NCBI RefSeq assembly: GCF_014863585.1
Contig: NZ_CP062253.1
Span: 744,001-808,000 of the forward strand
From: Pseudomonas gozinkensis
GTDB taxonomy: Bacteria > Pseudomonadota > Gammaproteobacteria > Pseudomonadales > Pseudomonadaceae
Reading direction: 5' to 3'
DNA: 64,000 bases
The notes beneath the pieces were generated by a model. The model searched no databases, was not told where the DNA came from, and saw only the letters and a list, made by a program, of their open reading frames with translations. This document shows, in pieces, positions 37,840 to 46,195 of this stretch (the stretch's first letter is position 1; each line of letters opens with the position of its first letter). Position numbers and translations under genes: made by a program.

Positions 37840-39063
37840 ATGCAGAGTCGTTCCTGGCCGACCTTCAATCCCGTGCTCCGGGCCTTGCTGCTGATGGGAC
37901 TGTCAATCAATGCCGCACACGCTGCCACCGGCAACTGCGCGGCCCTCGGGCGCTTGCCGCCGGTGATCGAAATCAACGAAGGCTGGCAACAGGACATGCA
38001 GTCACCGGTGGCGATCACACGCCTGGCCATCGGCGATCCGAAAATCGCCGATGTGCATGCAAACGGCAATTCGTCGTTCCTGCTCACTGCTGTGGCGCCG
38101 GGCGCTACCAGTCTCATGGTCTGGACCGGCTGCTCCAGCGAGCCACGCCAGAGCATGGTGTTCGTCAAGGGCGCCGCCACTTCGGCCCTTACCAGCACCG
38201 GTGCGCTGCCGTCGGATGATGCGCTGTTGCCCTCGCAGGTGCAGACCGACATTCGCTTCGTCGAAGTCAGCCGCACCAAGCTCAAACAGGCCTCGGCTTC
38301 GCTGATCGGCACCCGCGGCAATTTCCTGTTCGGCTCGCCGGGCACTCTGCCTCCCATCGACGGCGTCCCGCAACCGCGACTGCCGGTGGACAACTCGCTG
38401 TTCAACTTCTCGTGGATCGGCGGCAAGACCATGGCGATCATCAATGCCCTCGAAGGCAGCGGTTTCGCCTACACCCTGGCGCGGCCAAGCCTGGTGGCCC
38501 TCAACGGGCAGAGCGCAAGCTTCCTCGCGGGCGGGCAGATTCCGATTCCGGTGCCCAGTTCCGGCAGCGATAACGTGTCCATCGAATACAAGGAATTCGG
38601 CATCCGCCTGACCCTGACGCCCACCATCATCAGCCACGATCGCATCGCCCTGAAAGTGGCGCCGGAAGTCAGCGAACTGGATTTCAGCAACGCGGTGAAC
38701 ATCGCCGGCACCACGGTGCCGGCCTTGACCATCCGCCGCACCGACACCAGCATTTCCCTCGCCGATGGCGAGAGTTTTGTCATCAGCGGTCTGATCAGCA
38801 CCACCAACAGTTCCCAGGTCGACAAGTTTCCGGGGCTGGGCGATATCCCGGTGCTCGGGGCCTTTTTCAAAAGCTCGCAGATCAAGCGCGAAGAGCGCGA
38901 GCTGCTGATGATCGTTACTCCGCACCTGGTACGTCCGCTCTCGGCGGAGGCACAGCTGCCATCGTTGCCGGGTGAAAAACTGCGCAACTACGACCCGAAT
39001 TTCTATCGCATGTTCTTCCTGGAAAACGGCAACTTCGACAAGCGCAGCGGGTTGTCCCAATGA
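37840..39063 (+). CDS. rcpA: Tad secretin RcpA/CpaC
   Basis: 407 residues from ATG 37840 with AAGGA 9 bases ahead; ATG 37816, overlapping the rcpC stop, is an alternative. A signal peptide (ALLLMGLSINAAHA) precedes a pilus secretin N-terminal domain (VIEINEGWQQDMQSPVAITR) and the secretin core: FLAGGQIPIPVPSS, YKEFGIRLTLTPTIISHDRI and LGDIPVLGAFFKSSQIKREE. Forms the outer-membrane pore for the Flp pilus. The tadZ start overlaps the stop (ATGA). Confidence 0.94.
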   Translation: MQSRSWPTFNPVLRALLLMGLSINAAHAATGNCAALGRLPPVIEINEGWQQDMQSPVAITRLAIGDPKIADVHANGNSSFLLTAVAPGATSLMVWTGCSSEPRQSMVFVKGAATSALTSTGALPSDDALLPSQVQTDIRFVEVSRTKLKQASASLIGTRGNFLFGSPGTLPPIDGVPQPRLPVDNSLFNFSWIGGKTMAIINALEGSGFAYTLARPSLVALNGQSASFLAGGQIPIPVPSSGSDNVSIEYKEFGIRLTLTPTIISHDRIALKVAPEVSELDFSNAVNIAGTTVPALTIRRTDTSISLADGESFVISGLISTTNSSQVDKFPGLGDIPVLGAFFKSSQIKREERELLMIVTPHLVRPLSAEAQLPSLPGEKLRNYDPNFYRMFFLENGNFDKRSGLSQ

Positions 39064-40250
39064 GCCAGAGCCTGAGTCAGACCTTTCTCGCCATCACCCG
39101 CAACAGCACTGATCTTGAGTGGCTGCAAAGCGCCCTCGCGCCGTTGGGTCAGGTGGTCAGTGCCGGCGGCGGCAGCCTCGATGAATTGCTCGCGCTGGTG
39201 GACGTTACCTTCGCCAGCCTGGTATTCGTCGGTCTCGACCGCGAACACGTGGTGGCCCAGAGCGCGCTGATCGAAGGTGCGCTGGAGGCCAAACCGATGC
39301 TGGCGATCGTCGCTCTCGGGGACGGCATGGACAACCAGCTTGTGCTCAATGCGATGCGCGCCGGGGCCCGGGATTTCGTCGCCTACGGTTCGCGCTCCAG
39401 CGAAGTGGCCGGCCTGGTGCGCCGCTTGAGCAAACGCCTGCCGCCGGTGACGCACAACACGCAACTGGGCGGCCTGACGGTTTTGTACGGTGTGCAGAGC
39501 AGTTCCGACGGCGCGTTACTGGCTAACCATATGGCGCTGGTGGTGCAAAAAAGCGGGCAGCAGACGCTGCTGCTGGACCTCGGGCTGCCCCGTGGTGACA
39601 GCCTGGCGTTGCTGGGGCTGGAGAGTTCGTTCCACTTCGGCGATGCCTTGCGCCACCTGCGCAGGCTCGACGCCACGTTGATCGACAGTGCGTTCACCAG
39701 TGCCGAAGCGGGGCTGCGGATTCTGGCGTACGCCGACAACGACGAGCCACTGGAAAGCACCAGCGCCGCCGAGCTGTTCATGTTGCTCAGCGCCTTGCGC
39801 CAGCACTTCCAGCACATCGTCGTGAACCTCACCGGCCAGCCTGACAGTGAGGCCCTGCGTACCTTTGTCAGCCATTGCGACAAGTTGATCTGGTACACCG
39901 ACCAGAGCGTTCTCGATTGCCGGCGCAATCTGGCGGTGTTCAATCTGTGGCGGGAAAAAGGCATGAAGCTCGATCACGGACGGCTGTTGGTCGACCGTTA
40001 TCTGAGCAACGTTGCGCCGGATGCGGACACCCTCGGCAAGACCTTCAACCTGGAAGTGATCGCGGTGCTGGCCTTGAGTCCGGAGCTGCGCATGAACGCC
40101 AAGAACCAGGGCGTCAGTCTGTTCGAACTGGCCCCCCGGGAAAAACTCACCCAGAGCTTGCGGGTGCTTGGCGAACGGCTGGCCAAGCGCTCCGAAGGTC
40201 TGGCCAAACCCAAGGTCACCTGGTTCGACCGGTTGCGAGGCACCTCATGA
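39060..40250 (+). CDS. tadZ: TadZ/CpaE-like localisation protein
   Basis: 396 residues: an atypical N-terminal receiver-like domain (about 1-130) and a C-terminal ParA/MinD-like domain. TadZ localises the Tad apparatus to a cell pole in other bacteria. The expected deviant Walker A (KGGxGKT) is replaced by YGVQSSSDGALLANHMA at about 143-159, without a lysine, so ATP hydrolysis is doubtful. TLLLDLGLPRGD still resembles the ParA second motif. Both ends overlap neighbours by four bases (ATGA), so translation is coupled with rcpA and tadA. Confidence 0.88.
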   Translation: MSQSLSQTFLAITRNSTDLEWLQSALAPLGQVVSAGGGSLDELLALVDVTFASLVFVGLDREHVVAQSALIEGALEAKPMLAIVALGDGMDNQLVLNAMRAGARDFVAYGSRSSEVAGLVRRLSKRLPPVTHNTQLGGLTVLYGVQSSSDGALLANHMALVVQKSGQQTLLLDLGLPRGDSLALLGLESSFHFGDALRHLRRLDATLIDSAFTSAEAGLRILAYADNDEPLESTSAAELFMLLSALRQHFQHIVVNLTGQPDSEALRTFVSHCDKLIWYTDQSVLDCRRNLAVFNLWREKGMKLDHGRLLVDRYLSNVAPDADTLGKTFNLEVIAVLALSPELRMNAKNQGVSLFELAPREKLTQSLRVLGERLAKRSEGLAKPKVTWFDRLRGTS

Positions 40251-41515
40251 GCCCGGAAAAACTCTTCGGTGCGCCGGCGCGCGGCCACTCGGGCAACACC
40301 GATCACGAAGGCCTGAAACTGGTCCTGCATCGCTACATCATCGATGCCATCGAGGAGTCCGGGAAAAACCTGCTGGAAGGTTCGCGGCAGTTGCTGGCGC
40401 AATTCGTCACCGACAAGGTCGCCGAATACATCGCCCGTCTGCACCTGGCGATTTCACGTTACGAGATGGAGCGGCTGGCGGAAGAAATTGTCGATGAGCT
40501 GACCGGGTTCGGCCCGCTGGAAGTGTTGCTGCGCGACACCGCCGTGACCGAAATCCTGGTCAACGGCCCGCACCGGGTGTTCGTCGAGCGCGATGGCGTA
40601 CTGCACCAGAGTGACTTGCGCTTTATCGATTCTCATCACGTTGAACGGGTCATGCAGCGCATTCTCGCGCCGCTCGGGCGCCGGCTGGACGAGTCTTCGC
40701 CGATGGTCGATGCGCGCCTGCCCGACGGCAGCCGGGTCAACGCGATCATCCCGCCGATCGCCCTCGACGGCCCCTGTCTGTCGATTCGAAAATTCCGCAA
40801 GGACATGCTCAAGAGCAGCGACCTGATCGCCATGCAGACCATCGACCTGCCGATTTTCGAGTGCTTTCAGGAGGCCGTGGGCAAGCGCTGCAACATCCTG
40901 ATCAGCGGCGGCACGGGCACCGGCAAGACCACGCTGCTGAATATCCTCAGCCAGTTGATCAATCCCCACGAACGACTGGTGACCATCGAAGACGTTGCCG
41001 AATTGCAACTCGGCCATCCGCATGTGGTGCGCCTGGAAACCCGGCCGCCGAATGCCGAAGGTCATGGCGAGGTCAAGGCCAGCGACCTGATCCGCAACGC
41101 CCTGAGGATGCGTCCCGACCGGATCATTCTTGGCGAGATCCGTGGCGTCGAAGTGCTCGACGTGCTCACGGCGATGAATACCGGTCACGACGGTTCGATG
41201 AGCACCGTCCACGCCAACAACGCCCAGGATGCGTTGCTGCGTCTGGAAACCCTGGTCGGTCTGACCGGGCGCACGGTTGCCGAACGCACCCTGCGGCAGA
41301 TGATTTGCGCGGCGCTCGACGTGATCATCCAGTTGACCCGCATGCCCGACGGCCGGCGCTGTGTCAGTGAGGTGGTGGAAGTGGTCGGCGTGCGTGAAGA
41401 CGTCTACGTCACCAACACCCTGTTCCGTCTGGATCGACGCACCGGTTTCGGCTTCCTGCGCGAGGCGGTCAACCCGGCCGGCGACAAGTTGCGGCACGAG
41501 TCGAGTCTGGGCTGA
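40247..41515 (+). CDS. tadA: Tad pilus assembly ATPase TadA/CpaF
   Basis: 422-residue hexameric secretion ATPase powering Flp pilus assembly (and in some bacteria retraction). Start ATG 40247 overlaps the tadZ stop. N-terminal helical region, then [20 protein letters not shown], Walker [15 protein letters not shown] (K227), Asp/Glu-box [11 protein letters not shown], Walker B-type [12 protein letters not shown] and the His-box [20 protein letters not shown]. All key residues are intact. The longer reading frame before it is the shifted shadow of tadZ. Confidence 0.96.
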   Translation: MSPEKLFGAPARGHSGNTDHEGLKLVLHRYIIDAIEESGKNLLEGSRQLLAQFVTDKVAEYIARLHLAISRYEMERLAEEIVDELTGFGPLEVLLRDTAVTEILVNGPHRVFVERDGVLHQSDLRFIDSHHVERVMQRILAPLGRRLDESSPMVDARLPDGSRVNAIIPPIALDGPCLSIRKFRKDMLKSSDLIAMQTIDLPIFECFQEAVGKRCNILISGGTGTGKTTLLNILSQLINPHERLVTIEDVAELQLGHPHVVRLETRPPNAEGHGEVKASDLIRNALRMRPDRIILGEIRGVEVLDVLTAMNTGHDGSMSTVHANNAQDALLRLETLVGLTGRTVAERTLRQMICAALDVIIQLTRMPDGRRCVSEVVEVVGVREDVYVTNTLFRLDRRTGFGFLREAVNPAGDKLRHESSLG

Positions 41516-41533
41516 GCGCATGGAGCCTTCGTC

Positions 41534-42418
41534 ATGATCGGACCGGTGATCCTGATCGTCCTCTGCCTGCTGTTGCTGGGGCTGTCGATTCGCCTGTTCC
41601 TGCAGGGTGTGCGCAAGACTGCCAACGAACGGGTGCTCTCTCGCCTCGCCGCCGGGCAAACCCAGAGCGTTGCCGAAAAAACTTCGTGGACCGGGCTGGA
41701 GCGGATGTTTCTGCGTGCAGGTCTCGGCCGGCCGAGCGAACGTTTCGGGCTCTGGCTGTCATTGTGGGTCGTGGCCATGATGCTGGGTTATCTGCTGGCC
41801 GACTGGATCGGTCTTTTGGTGCTGATACTGGCGCCGCCGCTGATTCTGCGGTTGTACATCGCGTGGCTGTATCGTCGCCGGCTCAATCGGATGATCGAAC
41901 AGTTGCCGCAATTGCTCGATCACACCGTGCGCAGCCTCAAGTCCGGCCGGACCCTGACCGATGCGGTGATGGGCGGCATCGAAACCAGTGAGGATCCGCT
42001 GAAATCCGCGATGGGCCGGGTGCAGCGCAACGTGCAGTTGGGGGTAAACCTGCCGGACGCGGTCAGCGATTTCGCCGAGCTCTACGAGCAGGACGAACTG
42101 CGCATGTTCGCCCTGGGCCTGAAGGTCAATCATCGCTACGGCGGCAACGCCAGCGAGTTGCTGGAGAACCTGATCAAACTGATTCGCGAACGCGACCAGG
42201 GTGCCCGACAACTGCGCGCGCTGACCGGCGAAACCCGGATGACCGCGTGGGTACTCGGATCGCTGCCGGTGATTCTGGTCAGTTACTTCATGCTGACCAA
42301 TCCCGGTTACATGCTCGGCATGTGGAACGACTCCGGCGGTCGAACCATGCTGATTGTCGCAGTGGTGTTGCAGGTCAGCGGTTGCCTGACGCTTTGGCGC
42401 ATGTTGAGGAGTGTCTGA
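41534..42418 (+). CDS. tadB: Tad pilus inner-membrane protein TadB
   Basis: 294 residues of the T2SSF/GspF type. An N-terminal helix and a hairpin pair (LWVVAMMLGYLLADWIGLLV) precede the cytoplasmic domain with IEQLPQLLDHTVRSLKSGRT and AMGRVQRNVQLGVNLPDAVS; two helices follow (WVLGSLPVILVSYFMLTNPG and MLIVAVVLQVSGCLTLW). It forms the platform with TadC for TadA. tadC starts two bases after its stop. Confidence 0.93.
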   Translation: MIGPVILIVLCLLLLGLSIRLFLQGVRKTANERVLSRLAAGQTQSVAEKTSWTGLERMFLRAGLGRPSERFGLWLSLWVVAMMLGYLLADWIGLLVLILAPPLILRLYIAWLYRRRLNRMIEQLPQLLDHTVRSLKSGRTLTDAVMGGIETSEDPLKSAMGRVQRNVQLGVNLPDAVSDFAELYEQDELRMFALGLKVNHRYGGNASELLENLIKLIRERDQGARQLRALTGETRMTAWVLGSLPVILVSYFMLTNPGYMLGMWNDSGGRTMLIVAVVLQVSGCLTLWRMLRSV

Positions 42419-42419
42419 C

Positions 42420-43304
42420 ATGCTGATGCTGGCCAGTCTTATGTTGTTGCTCGGGGCACTGCTGCTGGTCGGCAATCACCTGCTGACCGAGCGCCGTCGG
42501 GTACGTCAGGTCAACCAGCGTCTGCAGGGGCACCTGTTGCGCGAAAACCGCTTCGGCAACTGGTTGCGCGCACTGGGCAGCAGCCGGTTCGGCCAGCGTT
42601 CGGTGAGCATCGACAGTGAAACCCAGACCCTGCTCAGCCGGCTCGGCTGGCGTCGGGCCAGCGAGCGCTCGCTGTTTGCCGCTTGCCAGATCGGCACGCC
42701 ATTGCTGACATTGGGGCTGGGCCTGTTTCTCAAGGAAGTGTTTTTCCCCCTTGCACCCAACGGCTGGCTGGTGCCGATGATCGCCACCGGCGTCGGCTAT
42801 CTGCTGCCCAAGCGTCTGTTGGCGTATGCCGCTGCCCGTCGGCAGAAAATCATTGCAGTGGAAGTGTCGACGTTCATTCCGCTGCTGCGGATCCTGTTCG
42901 AATCCGGCATGGCCGTCGAGCAAGCCTTGCGGGTGCTCAGCACCGAAGGGCAAAAGCTGCTGCCGGAACTGACCAGCGAACTGCGCCTGATTCTGGCCCG
43001 TGTCGACTCGGGTCTGGAGCTCGGACAAGAGTTGAACAAGGCGGCCGTGCTGCTGGCAGTGGATGAGTTCACCGACACCTGCGTGATCCTGCAACAACTG
43101 ATTCAGCAGGGCGGCGGCGCGATGAAATCGCTGCTGGCGCTCAAGCAGCTGCTCGATGACCGACGGCTGACACGCTTGCAGGAGTACATCTCGAAGATGT
43201 CGGCGAAGATGTCGGTGGTCATGATGCTGCTGCTTTTTCCGGCCTTGCTGATCGTTCTGGCAGGTCCCGGTTTCACGGCAATCACCCGGGCGTTTGCGTC
43301 CTGA
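42420..43304 (+). CDS. tadC: Tad pilus inner-membrane protein TadC
   Basis: 294 residues from ATG 42420, preferred over the GTG at 42411 because GAGGAG sits 8 bases ahead. A second T2SSF-domain platform protein: MLMLASLMLLLGALLLVGNH helix, later FIPLLRILFESGMAVEQALR, DEFTDTCVILQQLIQQGGGA and C-terminal MSVVMMLLLFPALLIVLAGP. Partner of TadB. A (GACAAT)4 repeat immediately follows the stop. Confidence 0.93.
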   Translation: MLMLASLMLLLGALLLVGNHLLTERRRVRQVNQRLQGHLLRENRFGNWLRALGSSRFGQRSVSIDSETQTLLSRLGWRRASERSLFAACQIGTPLLTLGLGLFLKEVFFPLAPNGWLVPMIATGVGYLLPKRLLAYAAARRQKIIAVEVSTFIPLLRILFESGMAVEQALRVLSTEGQKLLPELTSELRLILARVDSGLELGQELNKAAVLLAVDEFTDTCVILQQLIQQGGGAMKSLLALKQLLDDRRLTRLQEYISKMSAKMSVVMMLLLFPALLIVLAGPGFTAITRAFAS

Positions 43305-43326
43305 CAATGACAATGACAATGACAAT
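43303..43326 (+). repeat. Hexanucleotide tandem repeat between tadC and tadD
   Basis: Four perfect GACAAT copies, beginning inside the tadC stop region and ending about 18 bases before the tadD start. A degenerate fifth unit (GGCGAT) follows. Change in copy number would alter the tadC-tadD spacing. Confidence 0.8.
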
Positions 43327-43344
43327 GGCGATGGAGAGCGATGG

Positions 43345-44067
43345 ATGAAAGCACTGATGGTCGTGGCAAGCCTGTTGCTGCTTGGCGGTTGCGCAACGGA
43401 CGGTCAGGCGCCGTGGACGACAATGCTGGCGCCGGCCAGTTGCAGCAAGTTGAGTTCCGAACAGGAACTGTCGCTGAACCTGGCCGATGATCTGGTCAAC
43501 GACGGCAAGCTGCACGCCAGCCTGGCCAACCTGCAGGGCCTGCCCGACAACCTCGTCGAGGTGCGGCTGCGCAAGGCCAAGGTCTATCGCCTGCTGGGGC
43601 GCAGCGAAGCCGAGCCGTTGTATCGCAGCCTGCTCGGCACCTGCCTGAACGCCGACGCCGAACATGGCCTGGGTCAGTTGTACGCCGCCCGTGGTGACAA
43701 CGGTCAGGCGCAGGCCCATCTGCAACGGGCGGCGCGGCTGGCGCCGACCAATGAAAACATTCGCAACGATCTGGGCGTGGTGTACCTCAATCAGCTGCGG
43801 CTCGAGGACGCTCGCTTCGAGTTTCTGACCGCCATCGAGTTGAAGCAGAACAATCAGTTGGCGACGCTGAATCTGGTCACCCTGCTGCTCTACCAGAACA
43901 ACTGGCAGCAAGCTGCGGAAGTGGTCAGCCGCTCCCACCTGACCCCGGAACAGTTCACCGATGCCCAGGAGCGCGCGGAGAAACTCAAGTCGCCGGTCAG
44001 AGCCAGACCCGTCGCCGGCAAGCAGGTCGCGGTGGCAGTTGATGCGCAACCGGCGACGATCAAATGA
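43345..44067 (+). CDS. tadD: TPR lipoprotein TadD
   Basis: 240 residues from ATG 43345; a longer in-frame start at 43294 would place Asn/Asp from the GACAAT repeat in front of the signal and is unlikely. The lipobox LLLGGC gives C16. Tetratricopeptide-type helices follow (AEHGLGQLYAARGDNGQAQA and NIRNDLGVVYLNQLRLEDAR). TadD is a pilotin-like or assembly lipoprotein of the Tad system. Confidence 0.9.
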   Translation: MKALMVVASLLLLGGCATDGQAPWTTMLAPASCSKLSSEQELSLNLADDLVNDGKLHASLANLQGLPDNLVEVRLRKAKVYRLLGRSEAEPLYRSLLGTCLNADAEHGLGQLYAARGDNGQAQAHLQRAARLAPTNENIRNDLGVVYLNQLRLEDARFEFLTAIELKQNNQLATLNLVTLLLYQNNWQQAAEVVSRSHLTPEQFTDAQERAEKLKSPVRARPVAGKQVAVAVDAQPATIK

Positions 44068-44083
44068 GCCTCAAGGAGGTGCC

Positions 44084-44356
44084 ATGAACACGTTCAAGAC
44101 CCTGTGTTGCCTGAGCCTGCTGAGTCTGCCGCCCGGCGCAATGGCCATCGACGCCGGCCCGGCGTCGGCCCAGCAGCAGGAAACCGAAGGCTGGCTGTTG
44201 TTGCAAAGCCGCAACAAGGCTGCGTCGCCCGATCCGCAAGCGGCCACCGCCACCGAGCGTGAGCTGGCGATGCAGCGCTGGCTGAAGAAGTACAAGTATG
44301 AAATCCCTGATTTCTACGACCCGGATGCCGGGGGCAAGATCGAGACGAATAACTAG
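44084..44356 (+). CDS. DUF3613 protein at the end of the tad operon
   Basis: 90 residues from ATG 44084 with AAGGAGGT ahead. Signal peptide MNTFKTLCCLSLLSLPPGAM to about A22; the mature part contains TEGWLLLQSRNKAASPDPQA and MQRWLKKYKYEIPDFY, the conserved DUF3613 pattern. Equivalent in position to PA4298 next to tadD. Exported; function unknown but linked to Tad pili by synteny. Confidence 0.85.
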   Translation: MNTFKTLCCLSLLSLPPGAMAIDAGPASAQQQETEGWLLLQSRNKAASPDPQAATATERELAMQRWLKKYKYEIPDFYDPDAGGKIETNN

Positions 44357-44359
44357 CTC

Positions 44360-44387
44360 GTCGCAGGCAACCGGCGTTGCCTGCGAC
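44360..44387. terminator. Stem-loop between convergent genes
   Basis: GTCGCAGGCAA / CCGGCG / TTGCCTGCGAC: a perfect 11-bp stem between the DUF3613 stop and the tpsB-like stop. No clear T run on either strand, but position and strength fit a bidirectional terminator. Confidence 0.75.
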
Positions 44388-44393
44388 GGTTGC

Positions 44394-46061
44394 CTACAAC
44401 TGGTAACTGAAACTGATGCTGTAGCGTGGTCTGCGGTTGAACGTATCCAACGCTTCATCCGACATCGCCTTGGCGGCTTCCAGAGCGATGTTGTAGTACT
44501 TCGCATCGCCAAATCTCAGACCGAACGCCGCCGATGACAGGTTGTTGGCCTGCACCGGCAACTCATTGAACCAGCTGCGCGAGCGGTCGAGCACGAAGTA
44601 CGGTTGCAGGATGCGCACCCAGTTGCCGTCGCGGTTGAAGCTGTAGTTGATCTCGTAAGCCACGCCCCAGCCCTTGTCGCCGGACGCCTGATCGTCGGGG
44701 TAACCGCGACCGAAGTTCTGCCCGCCGAACACGGCGCGCTCGCTGTCGGGCAGGGTGTCGCTGCTCCAGTACAACGCGGCCGAGAGCACGCCTTGCCAAT
44801 TGTCGAGGAACTTGTCGCTCTGCACCCCCGACAGGCGCACCCGGAAAAAGTCGAGGTCAATGGCGCTGTTGTTGGTGTGTGCGCCGAGGCTGTCGAAGCC
44901 TTGATACACGCCGCCACTGAGGATTCGCAGTTGCCGGGCATCGGCCTTGCGCCAGTCGCTTTCGAAGGCGAGGGCGCGGATGTCGGTGCGTTCTTCGACG
45001 CTCAGCGGGTAGCCGATCACGTTGTAGCGGGTCTTGTCGTTGACCGCGTACAGGCGTGATCCGGCGGTCAGCAATTCATCCGAGGCGGCAATCAGCGGCA
45101 GGGTGAACCCGAGCGAATAACGGTCGTTTTCGCGGTGCGGCTTGAGTTCCAGGCCGTTGTTCAGCAGCACGTTGGTGCCGGGGTCGGCCCGGTAGCGTGA
45201 GGCCGACAGGCTCAGTTGCGCACCTTCGTCGTTGATGAACTGGTTGTAGTCCAGCCGGTAGTAATGCTCGTGATCATCCCCCGGTGGAAACAGGCCGCTG
45301 AGGCTCAGCTGTTCGCCCATCGAGGTCTGTGAGTTGCTGCTGACGCCGAGCAAAGCCTGGGTGCCGTTGCGGTTGTCTTCGGTGGTGCTCAGGGTGCTGG
45401 TGAACGGTTTGCGGCTGGCCTGGGCCACCAGCGTCGTTGCGCCGTCGGTGGTGCCGGGCGGCGGCACCTGGGCCTGGATCGTGACGCCGGGAATCCGGGT
45501 CATCAGCGTGGTGTAGCGTTCGAAGGTCTTGCGTGTGAGAGGTCGCTCAGCCTGGAGCTTGGCGGCCAGTCGGTCGAGCAGGGCTTTGACCCGTCCGACG
45601 TCGCCCGCGATCTGCACGTCCCGGACGTAACCTTCCACCAGCACGACGCGCGCCACACCGTCATCGAAGGTCTGCTGTGGCAGGAAGGCGTAGGACAGCA
45701 GATAACCGTCCTGCTGGTAACGACGGGTGATGTTGCGAGTGGCCTCGATCAGGTCGGCGAGGCTGCTCTCGCGGCCGATCAGGGGTTTGTAGATTTCTGC
45801 CAGTTCGTTCAGCGGGTAGAGCGTGCCGCCCTCGATCTGCACGGTGTTGAGTTTGATCTTTGTGCTCATCATCAACGGTTCGGCAGCGGCACCGGGATCC
45901 GGTACTTGCAGCGGCGCGGCGTTCGGCCGGTAGGCGTCGGCGGGCAGGTTCGGCACCGGCAGGTTGCGGATGGTTTCGTTGCTGTTGAGAAAGCTGGGCA
46001 GGGTGTCGGCGAGGGTTGTGGAACTGAGACTGAGAAACAGCAGGGATGCCATAACGCGCAT
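44394..46061 (-). CDS. TpsB/ShlB-family outer-membrane transporter
   Basis: 555 residues from ATG 46061 (GGAG six bases ahead), signal peptide ending SLSSTTLA. A POTRA domain (IKLNTVQIEGGTLYPLNELA, about 65-150) with RRYQQDGYLLSYAFLPQQTF is followed by a 16-strand-type barrel with the conserved FGGQNFGRGYPDDQASGDKG (L6 loop RGY and GDxG) and a C-terminal YSISFSYQL ending in an aromatic-rich strand. Such proteins export a large TpsA partner. None with a haemagglutination-type TPS domain is encoded in the window. Adjacent genes are the tad operon and a repeat lipoprotein. Confidence 0.87.
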   Translation of the reverse strand: MRVMASLLFLSLSSTTLADTLPSFLNSNETIRNLPVPNLPADAYRPNAAPLQVPDPGAAAEPLMMSTKIKLNTVQIEGGTLYPLNELAEIYKPLIGRESSLADLIEATRNITRRYQQDGYLLSYAFLPQQTFDDGVARVVLVEGYVRDVQIAGDVGRVKALLDRLAAKLQAERPLTRKTFERYTTLMTRIPGVTIQAQVPPPGTTDGATTLVAQASRKPFTSTLSTTEDNRNGTQALLGVSSNSQTSMGEQLSLSGLFPPGDDHEHYYRLDYNQFINDEGAQLSLSASRYRADPGTNVLLNNGLELKPHRENDRYSLGFTLPLIAASDELLTAGSRLYAVNDKTRYNVIGYPLSVEERTDIRALAFESDWRKADARQLRILSGGVYQGFDSLGAHTNNSAIDLDFFRVRLSGVQSDKFLDNWQGVLSAALYWSSDTLPDSERAVFGGQNFGRGYPDDQASGDKGWGVAYEINYSFNRDGNWVRILQPYFVLDRSRSWFNELPVQANNLSSAAFGLRFGDAKYYNIALEAAKAMSDEALDTFNRRPRYSISFSYQL

Positions 46062-46109
46062 AAGACACTCCATGTTCAAACCCCGGCACCGGGCGGGTTT
46101 TCTCCCAAG

Positions 46110-46141
46110 AAAAAAGCGGAAGACTCGTGGGAATCTTCCGC
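46110..46141 (-). terminator. Rho-independent terminator after the repeat lipoprotein gene
   Basis: On the minus strand GCGGAAGA / 10-base loop / TCTTCCGC is followed by T6. It lies 55 bases past the lipoprotein stop and before the tpsB-like start, so the two genes are probably transcribed separately. Confidence 0.85.
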
Positions 46142-46195
46142 CCTCAACCAAGCGTAGGCGCTGTAGGTTCGGCCGTCGAATCGGCCAGGTGCAAT

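Noticed and set aside
39875..40246. N-terminal extension of TadA
   Set aside because: It overlaps tadZ in another frame; the ATGA junction at 40247 gives normal TadA length.
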